The position numbers and the translations under genes are program-made. Shown in pieces: positions 30,152 to 39,224 of a DNA stretch of 64,000 nt (the first letter of the stretch is position 1; the number at the start of each line of letters is the position of its first letter). The stretch lies in the NCBI GenBank assembly GCA_030683005.1, contig JAUXMY010000008.1, forward strand, positions 1-64,000. The letters are read 5' to 3'. Below the pieces are notes generated by a model. That model made no database searches. It saw only the letters and a list, made by a program, of their open reading frames with translations, and was not told where the DNA came from. The stretch comes from Caulobacter sp. (GTDB lineage: Bacteria; Pseudomonadota; Alphaproteobacteria; Caulobacterales; Caulobacteraceae).

Positions 30152-33073
30152 CTACCGTGTGTAGATGGCCAGTTTCGAGGTGGTCTCGCCGTCGAGGTTT
30201 CCGGTCGCCTGCAGGCCCTTGTCCCGCTGGAACGCCTGGATGGCGCCCTTCAGGGCGGCGGACTGGGCTCCGTCCTGCGGCCCCCGGTAGTAGCCCAGCA
30301 TCGACAGCGCCTTCTGCGCCGACGCCACACCGCCAGCGGGGGCAGCGACGCTCGTCGGCCGGACTGACGGATTGGGCGTCGCTGCGCGGAAGCCGGCTGC
30401 GGAGCGCTCGGCCGCGGACCGGGCCTCGGGCGACAGATCCTTCTTCAGCCGCTCGGCGGCGGAGCGGGCCTCGGTGTCACCGCCCCGGCCGGCGATCAGG
30501 TACCACTTGTAGGCCTCGGCCGCGTTCTGGGTGACGCCGTAGCCCTGCTCGAAGAGGCTGGCCAGATTGTACTGGCTGTCGCCCATGCCCAGGTCGGCGG
30601 CCCGGCGGAACCATTGGGCGGCCGTGGTCTTGTTCATCGGCCCGCCGCTGCCGTGGAAGTAGGCGAGGCCAAGGTTGTGCATTGCGCGGGAGTCGCCGGC
30701 CTGGGCGGCGCGCTCGGTCCAGCGACGCGATTCCGCCTCGTCCTTCTTCACCCCGAGCGTACCGCTCATATAGGCCTTGGACAGATCGAACTGCGCGGCG
30801 GCGAAGCCCATGTTGGCCGCGCGGCGCAGGCGATCGAGGCCGGCGGGATCCCTGGCCTCGATCAGGCGCTGCGCCTCGGCGTAGAGGGTGGCGGCGCTTT
30901 CGACGCCCTCGCCGGTCAGGGCCGCGCCGGCCAGCGGCGGGGTGGTCGCCTGGCCCGGGCCGGCCGGGCTGACGGCCATGGCCACTCTCGGCGTGGTGTC
31001 GGCTTCGGGACCCTTGATCTCGCCCTTGGCGTCGGCCTGCGCGAGCCGGCGGCTGTCTTCGACCCGGGGGCTCGTGCCGCCTCCGCCGATGACGCCGGAG
31101 TACATCAGCCCGCCGACGCTCAAGGCCCCGACCGTCGTCACCGAGGTCGCGATCAGAACGGCCGACATCAGGGCCGAGCCGGCCCGCTTCTTCGGCTTCC
31201 TGTCGCGGGCGCCGAACAGGCTGCGACGTTCCTCGGCCGGCGCGAGGGTCGCGGGCGCCGCGCCGCCGGCGCGCGCGGCCATGCGGGCCTGCTCGATCAC
31301 GTCCCGGGTCGAGCGCGGCGTGGCCGGGGCGGGATCGACCTCGAAGGGTTCGATCGCCGGCGGCGGGGCGATTTCCGGCGCGTCAGGGATTTCGGGCTCG
31401 TCGCTGATGGCGACAAACTCATCGGCCGCGTCGAAGTCTTCCTGCGAGAAGGACGGCGCTCCCCGCTCGGCCGCCGGGAAGGGCGCCGGATCGCCGGGCG
31501 CGGCCTCGGCGGGCATGCGGGAGAAGACCTGCGGCGCGAACGCATCTTCGGGAATCGCCCGCGTGGCGGTCTCGAAGGGGTCACTGGCGAAGGGATCGCT
31601 GAAAGCCTCGCGGACCGGGTCGGGCTGGCGCGGGGCGGCGGCGACCGGCGCGACCGGCGGCGACATCTGCTCGGCGAGGCGCCGGTGCGAGCCGCTGAGG
31701 CTGGCGTCGATCTTCTCGCGGGCTTCATCGAGCAGTCGGGCGGTGCGCTCCTCGCTCTGCCGGATGCGCTCGGCGAGGTCGGTGGCCGTGCGCTCCTGGC
31801 GCTGGCTGATGCGCTCGGTGACCCGGGCCACCTGCTCGCCGACCTCGTCGATGGCCAGGGCGCCGCGGCGCTCCGAATTGGCGATGCGTTCGGCCAGGCG
31901 CTCGGTGATGCGGGCGATCTCGACGCCCAGCTTCTCCAGCGCCTGGGCCTGGGCGGTGTCGGCCCGGCTCAGCTTCTGTTCGACGGCGGTGGCGATACGC
32001 GCCACCTCGCCGCCGACCTGCTCGAGCGCGTCGGCGCCGCGGTTCTCGACGATCTGCACCTTGCGGCTGAGGTTGTCGGCCATGCTGACCATCTCCCGGC
32101 CCACCCGTTCGATCGCCTGGGCCGACCGGGTCTCGGCGGCGGCGACGTGCTGGGTCATCTCCGAAAGGCGCCGATCCATGCGGTCAAAGCGCAACTCCGC
32201 CGAGGCCGCCAGCTTCTCGGCCAGCTCGGCGCGGGTCGCCTCCATGCGGGCCGTCAGGTCCACCGCAAGGGCCTCGAGCCGCTCGGCTCCGCCGCCGGTA
32301 GTCTCGACTGCCTTCAGCCGCCGGTCGAGGGCGACGAACGAGGAGCCCAGGTCGCGCAGGGCGTCGGTGGTGCGGGCCTCGGCCGCCTCCAGGCGCTCGG
32401 CCACCCGCGCGGCCACGGCCTCGACGAGGTTGGAAGGATCGGACTTCTCGAGATCGGCGACGCGGGCCTCGACGGCCGCCAGCGTCTCGCGCGTGCGCGC
32501 TTCGCCGTCGTACATCTGGCCGGCGACCTTGCCGAGCATGCCTTCCAGCGACCGCAGCGCCTCGGCCGAGCGCGGGCCGGCGGCCTCCTGCTCCAGCCGG
32601 CGAAGACGGTCGGCGACGCGGGCGGAGTCGGTGCGGATCTCGTCGACCGCGCCCTCGAACCGGGCGGCGACGGATACCTGCTCCCGCTCCGATGTCTCCA
32701 GCCGGGCCAGGGCCCCGCGCACCGACTGGTCGATGCCGCTGATGGCCAGGGTCGACCGCTGCTCGGCGGCCTCGATCCGCTGGCTGAGCCGCTCCATCGC
32801 GTCGGCGACCCGACCGACCTCATCGGCCGGATGGCCGGGGATTTCATAGCGGGGACCGGATTGCGGGCGGGATATCTCCAGCACCCTGGCTTCGTCGGCC
32901 GCATCGAGCGCCCGCTCGGGGGCGTAGTCGGCGCCCGAGACAGGCTCGCCCTCGACGATCATCCGGTTCAGCCATTCGCCGAGCGTCATTCCGGAGCGGC
33001 GCGCGAGATCCTTGGCGATCTCCCGCGCTTTAGGGTCGATACCCTTCACGCTCCAGGGCGCCCCCGACGTCAT
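30152..33073 (-). CDS. podJ: Polar localisation factor PodJ
   Basis: The 973-residue protein opens with SPWSVKGIDPKAREIAKDLA-like sequence and TLGEWLNRMI. A cytoplasmic coiled-coil region follows (about 75-470, rich in RVADRL/ERIxxSExR heptads), then a Pro/Ala/acidic linker, one membrane helix (about 634-656), periplasmic Sel1/TPR repeats (about 727-877; AQFDLSKAYMSGTLGV, AMHNLGLAYFHGSGG, SQYNLASLFEQGYGV) and a peptidoglycan-binding domain (about 914-973). Length and domain order equal Caulobacter PodJ, which marks the new pole and organises flagellum, pili and holdfast factors. GGAGG precedes the ATG, and a CtrA-like site lies further upstream. Confidence 0.9.
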   Translation of the reverse strand: MTSGAPWSVKGIDPKAREIAKDLARRSGMTLGEWLNRMIVEGEPVSGADYAPERALDAADEARVLEISRPQSGPRYEIPGHPADEVGRVADAMERLSQRIEAAEQRSTLAISGIDQSVRGALARLETSEREQVSVAARFEGAVDEIRTDSARVADRLRRLEQEAAGPRSAEALRSLEGMLGKVAGQMYDGEARTRETLAAVEARVADLEKSDPSNLVEAVAARVAERLEAAEARTTDALRDLGSSFVALDRRLKAVETTGGGAERLEALAVDLTARMEATRAELAEKLAASAELRFDRMDRRLSEMTQHVAAAETRSAQAIERVGREMVSMADNLSRKVQIVENRGADALEQVGGEVARIATAVEQKLSRADTAQAQALEKLGVEIARITERLAERIANSERRGALAIDEVGEQVARVTERISQRQERTATDLAERIRQSEERTARLLDEAREKIDASLSGSHRRLAEQMSPPVAPVAAAPRQPDPVREAFSDPFASDPFETATRAIPEDAFAPQVFSRMPAEAAPGDPAPFPAAERGAPSFSQEDFDAADEFVAISDEPEIPDAPEIAPPPAIEPFEVDPAPATPRSTRDVIEQARMAARAGGAAPATLAPAEERRSLFGARDRKPKKRAGSALMSAVLIATSVTTVGALSVGGLMYSGVIGGGGTSPRVEDSRRLAQADAKGEIKGPEADTTPRVAMAVSPAGPGQATTPPLAGAALTGEGVESAATLYAEAQRLIEARDPAGLDRLRRAANMGFAAAQFDLSKAYMSGTLGVKKDEAESRRWTERAAQAGDSRAMHNLGLAYFHGSGGPMNKTTAAQWFRRAADLGMGDSQYNLASLFEQGYGVTQNAAEAYKWYLIAGRGGDTEARSAAERLKKDLSPEARSAAERSAAGFRAATPNPSVRPTSVAAPAGGVASAQKALSMLGYYRGPQDGAQSAALKGAIQAFQRDKGLQATGNLDGETTSKLAIYTR

Positions 33074-33127
33074 ACGAATCGCACCTCCGGCACTCCACAG
33101 AGGACGCTAACCACCCACCCCTTGTGT

Positions 33128-33143
33128 GTAAACGCGAGGTTAA
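33128..33143 (-). promoter_or_regulatory. CtrA-like site upstream of podJ
   Basis: On the minus strand TTAA-CCTCGCG-TTTAC matches the TTAA-N7-TTAA CtrA consensus with one mismatch, 55-70 bases before the podJ start. A GAATC (GANTC methylation) site lies at 33076-33080. Confidence 0.45.
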
Positions 33144-33219
33144 CCCCAAATCTTGCGGCTGCGACGATTTGCTGTGGACGATACTTGCGGTCCCGGCGGC
33201 CGGCGGCCATCTGGCGTCC

Positions 33220-33423
33220 ATGACGCTGCCGATTTCCCTCGCCCTGACCGCCGCCTTCGTGGGCCTGACCCTGTTCGCGGGCTGGCGGGGGGCGCAGCCG
33301 CCGGACTTCGCCAAGGGCGTGCGGATGGTCCCGTGGCGCGGCGTGATGCTGCTCTCGTCAGCCGGGGTGGTGGTCATGCTGGTCCACGTCGTGAACCTTC
33401 TGGGATTCACCACGGGGCGGTGA
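33220..33423 (+). CDS. Small two-helix membrane protein
   Basis: The 67-residue protein has two hydrophobic helices (about 3-22, ISLALTAAFVGLTLFAGW, and 42-61, MLLSSAGVVVMLVHVVNL), with RGAQPPDFAKGVRMVPWRG between. Such short proteins are annotated as hypothetical in Caulobacterales. Its last 22 codons overlap, on the opposite strand, the last codons of the MprF-like gene, so the pair is convergent with a 66-base overlap. Confidence 0.65.
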   Translation: MTLPISLALTAAFVGLTLFAGWRGAQPPDFAKGVRMVPWRGVMLLSSAGVVVMLVHVVNLLGFTTGR

Positions 33424-35097
33424 GGCCTCGGGCCTCGCCCGGCGACGGGTCAACCCGGCCATGCCGCCCGAGGTCAGCAGCCCGACATCGGCCATCACCA
33501 TCGGGATTTGCCAGCGGTGCGGGGCGGCCACGTAGCGCGGCTGCCAGACCGGGTCGTACTTGTCCTTGTACCGGCGCACGCCCCGGAAATTGTAGATTTC
33601 CTCCCCCCGCTCGAAGAGCAGCCGGCCGACCCGCGACATGATCGGCGCCAGCGGCCTGTCCTCCAGTCCAGCCAGCGGCGAGGCCCCGAAGTCGAACGCG
33701 ATGTAGCCCTGCTCCCGCCCCCATTCGAGGAGCTCGACGAACAGGTAGTCCATGACGTTCTTGGGCGCGGCGTCGCCATAGCGCATCAGATCCATCGAGA
33801 AGGACTTGCGCGTCGCGGTCGGCCAAAGGGTGGCGAAGGCGACGATCCGGCCGCCCGAGCGGACCAGCGCCACCGGGAACTCGCAGACATAGCGGGGAAC
33901 GAACCCGCCCAGGGAGAAGGTCTTTTCGCCGCCGGAATGGTGCGAGAGCCACTCGTCCGAGATGGCCTTCAGCTCGTCCATCAACAGCGGAACGCCTTCC
34001 GGCGGAACCACTTCGAAGCTGGCGCCGCCCTCTCCCGCCTTGCGCCAGTTGCGACGCAGCACCTCGCGGCGGCGGCCGACCAGGGAGAAGCCGTCCAGCG
34101 GCACTGCGGCGGCCTCGCCGATCTTCTGGATCGAGAAACCCAGTTCGACTGCGTCCGGCAGGTCCTCGGGGCCGATCCCGTACAGTGACGGCCGCGCGGC
34201 GTGGGCGTCGGCCAGTTCGCGGAAGCGCCAGAGCAGCTCCATCCGCTCGTCGGTGCGGCCGACGGGACCATCCATGGCGATCCACGACCGGCCCCGGACC
34301 CCGAACATCAGGAAGGTCTCGCCCGAGGGGGAAAACAGGAACCGCTTGTCACCCAGCAGCGCCAGGTTGGAGTCGGGCTGCGACCATTCCGCCTTGCCCA
34401 GGATGGCGCGCACCCGCTGGAAGTCCGGATCGGTGTCGCCGGCGACCTTGGGCGTGGCCGGCATGGCGAACAGCCGCCAGAGGCCAAAGCCCAGCAGGGC
34501 CAGCGCCGCGCCCACCGACGAGCGGATCGCCCGCTCCAGATCCTGGTCGGCGATCACCCTCCACACCGGCATGTCGGCGTAGTCTGCGTGCTGGAATGAC
34601 CACATGCCGAGCAGCACCGCCCCGACCAGCACCGCGGCGGCCGAGATCAGCCAGCCGGGCGTCACCTCCATCCGCGACAGCCGCGCCTGGCGCGGGAAAC
34701 CCGCGTGGAGCGGCAGCAGCACCAGGAAGCAGCCGATCAGCACGACCGCCTCTTCCCAGTTGAACCCCTTGAAGGGCGCCAGCAGCGCCGCCAGCAGGAT
34801 CACGACCAGCGTCGCGTTCCACGCGGCGTCCAGCCGCGAGCGCAGCCCGAACGCCAGCAGGATCAGCACCAGGCCGAGGATGGACGACAGGAAGTGGCTG
34901 GTCTCGATCAGCAGCTGCGGCGTGAAGCGCAGCAGCTCCAGCACGCGCGAAGGCACCGACGGCGTGGCCCCGGAGGCGACGAGCATGGCCCCCGCCGACA
35001 GCGCCGCGATCGCGCCCAGCGTGGGGGCGGCGCCGACGAGCGCGGGCCTCAATTCCCGAAAGACCTGCATCCGAATCCCGCACCTGACGAAAGGCAA
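33358..35097 (-). CDS. MprF-like (DUF2156) lysyltransferase-domain membrane protein
   Basis: The 579-residue protein has about six or seven N-terminal helices and a C-terminal DUF2156 domain with tandem GNAT folds (FLMFGVRGRSWIAMDGPVG, MDYLFVELLEWGREQGY, FDFGASPLAGLED, IYNFRGVRRYKDKYDP). In MprF this domain transfers lysine or alanine from tRNA to phosphatidylglycerol. It is shorter than the usual 840 residues: the flippase part is mostly absent. An alternative start is ATG 35070. Substrate is inferred from the family. Confidence 0.83.
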   Translation of the reverse strand: MPFVRCGIRMQVFRELRPALVGAAPTLGAIAALSAGAMLVASGATPSVPSRVLELLRFTPQLLIETSHFLSSILGLVLILLAFGLRSRLDAAWNATLVVILLAALLAPFKGFNWEEAVVLIGCFLVLLPLHAGFPRQARLSRMEVTPGWLISAAAVLVGAVLLGMWSFQHADYADMPVWRVIADQDLERAIRSSVGAALALLGFGLWRLFAMPATPKVAGDTDPDFQRVRAILGKAEWSQPDSNLALLGDKRFLFSPSGETFLMFGVRGRSWIAMDGPVGRTDERMELLWRFRELADAHAARPSLYGIGPEDLPDAVELGFSIQKIGEAAAVPLDGFSLVGRRREVLRRNWRKAGEGGASFEVVPPEGVPLLMDELKAISDEWLSHHSGGEKTFSLGGFVPRYVCEFPVALVRSGGRIVAFATLWPTATRKSFSMDLMRYGDAAPKNVMDYLFVELLEWGREQGYIAFDFGASPLAGLEDRPLAPIMSRVGRLLFERGEEIYNFRGVRRYKDKYDPVWQPRYVAAPHRWQIPMVMADVGLLTSGGMAGLTRRRARPEASPPRGESQKVHDVDQHDHHPG

Positions 35098-35217
35098 TAT
35101 AGCGCGGTTGGACGCGAGGCGCTCCGCAAGAGGAGTCGAACGAGCGTTTGAACCCGCTTGCTCCGCCCGATGCGCGCGCTAAGGTGCGCCGCAACAGAGA
35201 AACGACGGGAGAACGTC

Positions 35218-36426
35218 ATGGCGGATTTCGGCGCAACCGAGCTGGAAACCTTCCGCACCGAGGTGCGCGACTGGCTGGCGGCCAACTACCCGCCTTCGCT
35301 GAACGCGCCCATGGACGACGAGACCGAGGCGCCCTGGGGCGGCCGCCGGTTCAACCCGACCAACAAGGACGCCAGGCTCTGGCTCGACCGCATGGCGGCC
35401 AAGGGCTGGACCGCGCCGATGTGGCCCAAGGAATACGGCGGCGGCGGACTGACCCGCGAGCAGAACAAGGTCCTCGAGGCCGAACTGCGTCGCATCAAGG
35501 CCCGTCCGGCCCTGATGAGCTTCGGCGTCTGGATGCTGGGCCCGGTGCTGCTGGAGTACGCCACCGAGGAGCAGAAGCAGAAGTTCCTGCCCGGCATCGT
35601 CAAGGGCGAGATCCGCTGGTGCCAGGGCTACTCCGAGCCGGGCGCCGGCTCCGACCTCGCCGGTCTGCAGACCAAATGCGAGGACAAGGGCGATCACTTC
35701 CTGATCAACGGACAGAAGGTCTGGACCAGCTACGCCGACCAGGCCGACTGGATCTTCTGCCTGGTGCGCACCGATACCTCGAAGAAGCATGAGGGCATCA
35801 GCTTCGTGCTGTTCGACATGACCAGCGAAGGCGTCGAGACCCGCCCGATCAAGCTGATCAGCGGCTCCTCGCCCTTCTGCGAAACCTTCTTCACCGACGT
35901 GAAGGTCCCCAAGGACCAGATGGTCGGCAAGCTGAACGGCGGCTGGGAAATCGCCAAGCGCCTGCTGCAGTACGAGCGCCAGAACATCTCGGCCGGCGGC
36001 TTCGGCGGCGGCGGCGGCATCGACGTGGTCGACGCGGCCAGGGAACATGTCGGCGTGGACGAGGCCGGCCGGATCGCCGACGCCGACCTGCGCGCCCGCA
36101 TCAGCACCCACAAGATGGACTCGGCCGCCTTCCAGCTGACCGTCCGCCGGGCCGAAGCCGAGGGCAAGGCCAGCAAGGGCCCCAGCGCCGCGACCTCGAT
36201 CATCAAGTACGCGGCCGCCAAGCTGAACCAGGACCGCACCGAGCTGACCGTCGAGGCGCTCGGCCTGCAGGGCCTGGGCTGGGAGGGCGACAGCTTCCAG
36301 CCCGGCGAGATCGGCGCCCTGCGTGCGATGCTGCGCGCCAAGGCCAACTCGATCGAGGGCGGCACCAGCGAGATCAACCTCAACGTCGTCGCCAAGCGCG
36401 TCCTGGGCCTGCTGGACCACCAGTAG
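35218..36426 (+). CDS. Acyl-CoA dehydrogenase
   Basis: The 402-residue flavoenzyme has WCQGYSEPGAGSDLAGLQT (FAD/substrate region), KVWTSYADQADWIFCLVRT and a C-terminal EGGTSEINLNVVAKRVLGL. The size and sequence fit the subgroup acting on bulky or steroid side-chain acyl-CoAs in alphaproteobacteria. ATG 35218 is preceded by GGGAG. A second acyl-CoA dehydrogenase lies at 37199, and such pairs often form heterodimers. An isomerase gene and a repeat element lie between them. Confidence 0.9.
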   Translation: MADFGATELETFRTEVRDWLAANYPPSLNAPMDDETEAPWGGRRFNPTNKDARLWLDRMAAKGWTAPMWPKEYGGGGLTREQNKVLEAELRRIKARPALMSFGVWMLGPVLLEYATEEQKQKFLPGIVKGEIRWCQGYSEPGAGSDLAGLQTKCEDKGDHFLINGQKVWTSYADQADWIFCLVRTDTSKKHEGISFVLFDMTSEGVETRPIKLISGSSPFCETFFTDVKVPKDQMVGKLNGGWEIAKRLLQYERQNISAGGFGGGGGIDVVDAAREHVGVDEAGRIADADLRARISTHKMDSAAFQLTVRRAEAEGKASKGPSAATSIIKYAAAKLNQDRTELTVEALGLQGLGWEGDSFQPGEIGALRAMLRAKANSIEGGTSEINLNVVAKRVLGLLDHQ

Positions 36427-36447
36427 TCCGGGGCGGAGCGCAGGGTC

Positions 36448-37056
36448 ATGATCGAGTTCTGGTACGAGTTCGCCTCGACCTACTCCTACCCCGCCGCCAT
36501 GCGCATCGAGGCGCTGGCGGAGGCGGCGGGCGTGGAGGTCGCCTGGCGTCCGTTCCTGCTCGGCCCGCTTCTGCACGCCCACCAGGGCATGACCGACAGC
36601 CCGTTCAACGTTGTCCCCGTGAAGGGCAAGTACATGTGGCGGGACATGGAGCGGGTCTGCGAGGAACAGGGCCTGCCGCTGGTCCATCCCAGCCAGTTCC
36701 CGCGCAACACCCTGCTGGCCGCCCGTGTGGCCATCGCCGGGCTGGAGGACGGCTGGACGCCGGCTTTCAGCCGCAAGGTCTACGAGGCCAACTTCGTCGC
36801 CGACCAGGACATCTCCAAAGCTGAAGTCCTGGAGCCCCTGATCGCCGAGGTCGGCGCCGCGCCGCTGGCGGTGCTGGAGGCCGCGGGCGGCCCGGCCGTG
36901 AAGGCCCGCCTCAAGGACCACGTCGAGCAGGCCACCGCGCGCGGCGTGTTCGGATCTCCCAGTTTCATCACCGCCGACGGCGAGCTCTTCTGGGGCAACG
37001 ACCGTCTGGAACAGGCCCTCAGCTGGGCCCAACATCACGACAGGGCGACAGCATGA
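36448..37056 (+). CDS. DsbA-like 2-hydroxychromene-2-carboxylate isomerase family protein
   Basis: The 202-residue protein is of the GST-kappa fold: IEFWYEFASTYSYPAAMRIE has the catalytic-type serine near residue 10. FLLGPLLHAHQG and GVFGSPSFITADGELFWGNDRL (cis-Pro) are also present. Relatives isomerise aromatic breakdown products using glutathione. It follows the acyl-CoA dehydrogenase by 21 bases and is probably co-transcribed. Confidence 0.86.
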   Translation: MIEFWYEFASTYSYPAAMRIEALAEAAGVEVAWRPFLLGPLLHAHQGMTDSPFNVVPVKGKYMWRDMERVCEEQGLPLVHPSQFPRNTLLAARVAIAGLEDGWTPAFSRKVYEANFVADQDISKAEVLEPLIAEVGAAPLAVLEAAGGPAVKARLKDHVEQATARGVFGSPSFITADGELFWGNDRLEQALSWAQHHDRATA

Positions 37057-37062
37057 TCGCCC

Positions 37063-37170
37063 TGCGTCCTTCGACACGGCCCTTCGGGCCTGCTCAGGAT
37101 GACATCGTCCTTGGGCTTCCCCTCTTAGTCATGCTGAGCAGCGGCCAACGGCCGCGTGTCGAAGCACGCA
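37063..37170. repeat. Dispersed hairpin element, TTCGACACG family, copy 3
   Basis: Ends are TGCGTCCTTCGACACG (37063-37078) and CGTGTCGAAGCACGCA (37155-37170), with inner TGCTCAGGATGA and TCATGCTGAGCA nearly complementary. It lies between two co-directional genes. Confidence 0.82.
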
Positions 37171-37198
37171 CAACACCAACGACCGGTAGGAAACACTG

Positions 37199-38326
37199 AT
37201 GGCCGTCCTGAACGAAGAACAGACCATGCTCCGCGACGCCGCCAAAAGCTGGGCGCAGGAGACCTCCCCCGTCAGCAAGCTGCGCGCGCTGCGCGACAGC
37301 GGCTCGGGCGCGCCGTTCGACGCCGCCGCCTGGGCCGAGATGGGCCAGATGGGGTGGGCCGGGGTGATCGTGCCCGAAGACTTTGGCGGCAGCGCCTTCG
37401 GCTATCTGAGCCTGGGCCTGATCCTGGAGGAGACCGGCCGCACCCTGACCGCCTCGCCGCTGCTGTCCACCGCACTGATCGGCGCGAGCGCCCTCACCCT
37501 GGGCGGCAGCGACGCCCAGAAGGCGCAATGGCTGCCCAAGATCGCCGAGGGCGCGGTCGTCGCCGCCCTGGCCGTCGACGAAGCCTCGCACCATGCGCCC
37601 GAGCGCACCGCGCTGAAGGCCGAGAAGAGCGGCGACGGCTACGCCCTGACCGGCAAGAAAACCTTTGTCATCGACGGCGACGCCGCCGACCTGCTGATCG
37701 TCGCGGCCCGCACCAGCGGCAAGCCCGGCGAGACAGCGGGGATCACCCTGTTCCTGGTCGACCCCAAGGGCGCCGGCGTGACCCGCAAGCACCTGGCCCT
37801 GGCCGACAGCCGCGGCGCCGCCGAGATCACCTTCTCCGGCGCGGCCGGCGAAGTTCTCGGCGCCGTCGACAAGGGCTGGGACGTGCTGGAGCCGGTCCTC
37901 GACCGCGCCCGCATCGGCCTGTCGGCCGAGATGCTGGGCAGCGCCCTGCAGGCCTTCGAGATCACGCTGGACTACCTGAAGACCCGCACCCAGTTCGGCC
38001 AGGTGATCGGCACCTTCCAGTCGCTGCAGCACCGCGCCGCGAAGATGTTCACCGATCTGGAGACCACCCGCTCCTGCATCGAGGCGGCGCTGGAAGGCAT
38101 CGACGCCGGCTCCACCGACAACCGCGCCGCCGCCTCGCTCGCCAAGTGCAAGGCCAGCGAGCTGGCGCATCTGGTCACCAACGAGATGGTCCAGATGCAC
38201 GGCGGCATCGGCATGACCGACGTCCACGACGCCGGCCTGTTCCTCAAGCGCGCCCGGGTCACCGAGCAGCTGTTCGGCGGCGCCGGCTACCACCGCGACC
38301 GCTTCGCGACGGTTTCGGGGTTCTAG
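37199..38326 (+). CDS. Acyl-CoA dehydrogenase (second subunit type)
   Basis: The 375-residue protein has the acyl-CoA dehydrogenase fold with MGWAGVIVPEDFGGSAFGYL, RTQFGQVIGTFQSLQHRAA and MVQMHGGIGMTDVHDAGLFL. The middle FAD/substrate motif is degraded (VAALAVDEASHHAPE replaces the usual ALTEP..GSD). This is typical of the non-catalytic partner in FadE heterodimers. Pairing with the 35218 enzyme is inferred. An SDR starts two bases after its stop. Confidence 0.88.
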   Translation: MAVLNEEQTMLRDAAKSWAQETSPVSKLRALRDSGSGAPFDAAAWAEMGQMGWAGVIVPEDFGGSAFGYLSLGLILEETGRTLTASPLLSTALIGASALTLGGSDAQKAQWLPKIAEGAVVAALAVDEASHHAPERTALKAEKSGDGYALTGKKTFVIDGDAADLLIVAARTSGKPGETAGITLFLVDPKGAGVTRKHLALADSRGAAEITFSGAAGEVLGAVDKGWDVLEPVLDRARIGLSAEMLGSALQAFEITLDYLKTRTQFGQVIGTFQSLQHRAAKMFTDLETTRSCIEAALEGIDAGSTDNRAAASLAKCKASELAHLVTNEMVQMHGGIGMTDVHDAGLFLKRARVTEQLFGGAGYHRDRFATVSGF

Positions 38327-38327
38327 G

Positions 38328-39164
38328 ATGAACGTCGCAGGCGCCGTCGCGGTCATCACGGGCGGCGCGTCCGGCATCGGTTTCGGCATCGCCGCCGCCT
38401 TGGCCCGGCGCGGCGCCAAGGTGGTCATCGCCGATATCGAGACAGAGCGGGCCCTGGTGGCCGCCGAGCGCTTGCGGGATGAGGGTCTCGAAGCGACCGG
38501 CGTCTTCCTCGATGTGATCGACGAGGCCAGCTGGGCCAACCTCGCGCAGGTCGCGGCCGGCCACTGGGACCAGCCGGTGCAGCTGCTGTTCAACAACGCC
38601 GGCGTCGGCGCGCCGGGCACCGTCCACGGCGTGTCGCGCCAGACCTGGGACTGGGTGTTCAAGGTCAATGTCGAGGGCGTCTACCTCGGCGTCCGCACCT
38701 TCGCACCCGGCATGCTGGCCAGCGGCATGCCCTGCCGGATCGTCAACACCGCCTCCGAACATGCGCTCGGCCTGCCCAACAGCGTCACGGGCGGCATCTC
38801 GGCCGCCTATACCAGCGCCAAACATGCGGTCATGGGCTACAGCCTGTGCATGCGCCGCGACTTCGCCGGGACCAACGTCTCCGCCGGCGTCGTCTGCCCG
38901 GGCCCGGTCGCCACCGACATCTGGAACTCGTTCCGCAACCGCCATGACAGCTTCGGCGGCGCGCGCGCCCTGACGGTCGAGGGCGAGGTTCCGATGTCGC
39001 GCAATCTGCCTGGCGCCGCCGCCGGCGAGCGCATCGTCGAGCAGGTCGTGGCCGACGACTTCTTCATCTTCACCAACGGTCCCAACGAGGCGGCGGTGCT
39101 GGAGGCCTTCACCGCCGAGGCCGGCGCCGCGATGGCCGCGTTCCGACAACGTTACGGGGTCTGA
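38328..39164 (+). CDS. SDR-family oxidoreductase
   Basis: The 278-residue short-chain dehydrogenase has TGGASGIGFGIA (cofactor loop), NNAGVG, and the catalytic YTSAK with serine preceding in ITTASEHALGL-like INTASEH context. D32-type acidic residue after VVIAD suggests NAD preference. It follows the acyl-CoA dehydrogenase directly and is probably in one acyl-chain oxidation operon. Confidence 0.88.
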   Translation: MNVAGAVAVITGGASGIGFGIAAALARRGAKVVIADIETERALVAAERLRDEGLEATGVFLDVIDEASWANLAQVAAGHWDQPVQLLFNNAGVGAPGTVHGVSRQTWDWVFKVNVEGVYLGVRTFAPGMLASGMPCRIVNTASEHALGLPNSVTGGISAAYTSAKHAVMGYSLCMRRDFAGTNVSAGVVCPGPVATDIWNSFRNRHDSFGGARALTVEGEVPMSRNLPGAAAGERIVEQVVADDFFIFTNGPNEAAVLEAFTAEAGAAMAAFRQRYGV

Positions 39165-39224
39165 CCGGAACCTCCCGCTGCCGCGCCGGGTTCTCCTTGC
39201 AACTCAGTAGCCAGGGAGAGTTTC

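Noticed and set aside
30614-33223. 869-residue plus-strand frame opposite podJ
   Set aside because: Antisense shadow: it mirrors the high third-position GC of podJ, and its Gly/His/Leu-rich composition shows no domain.
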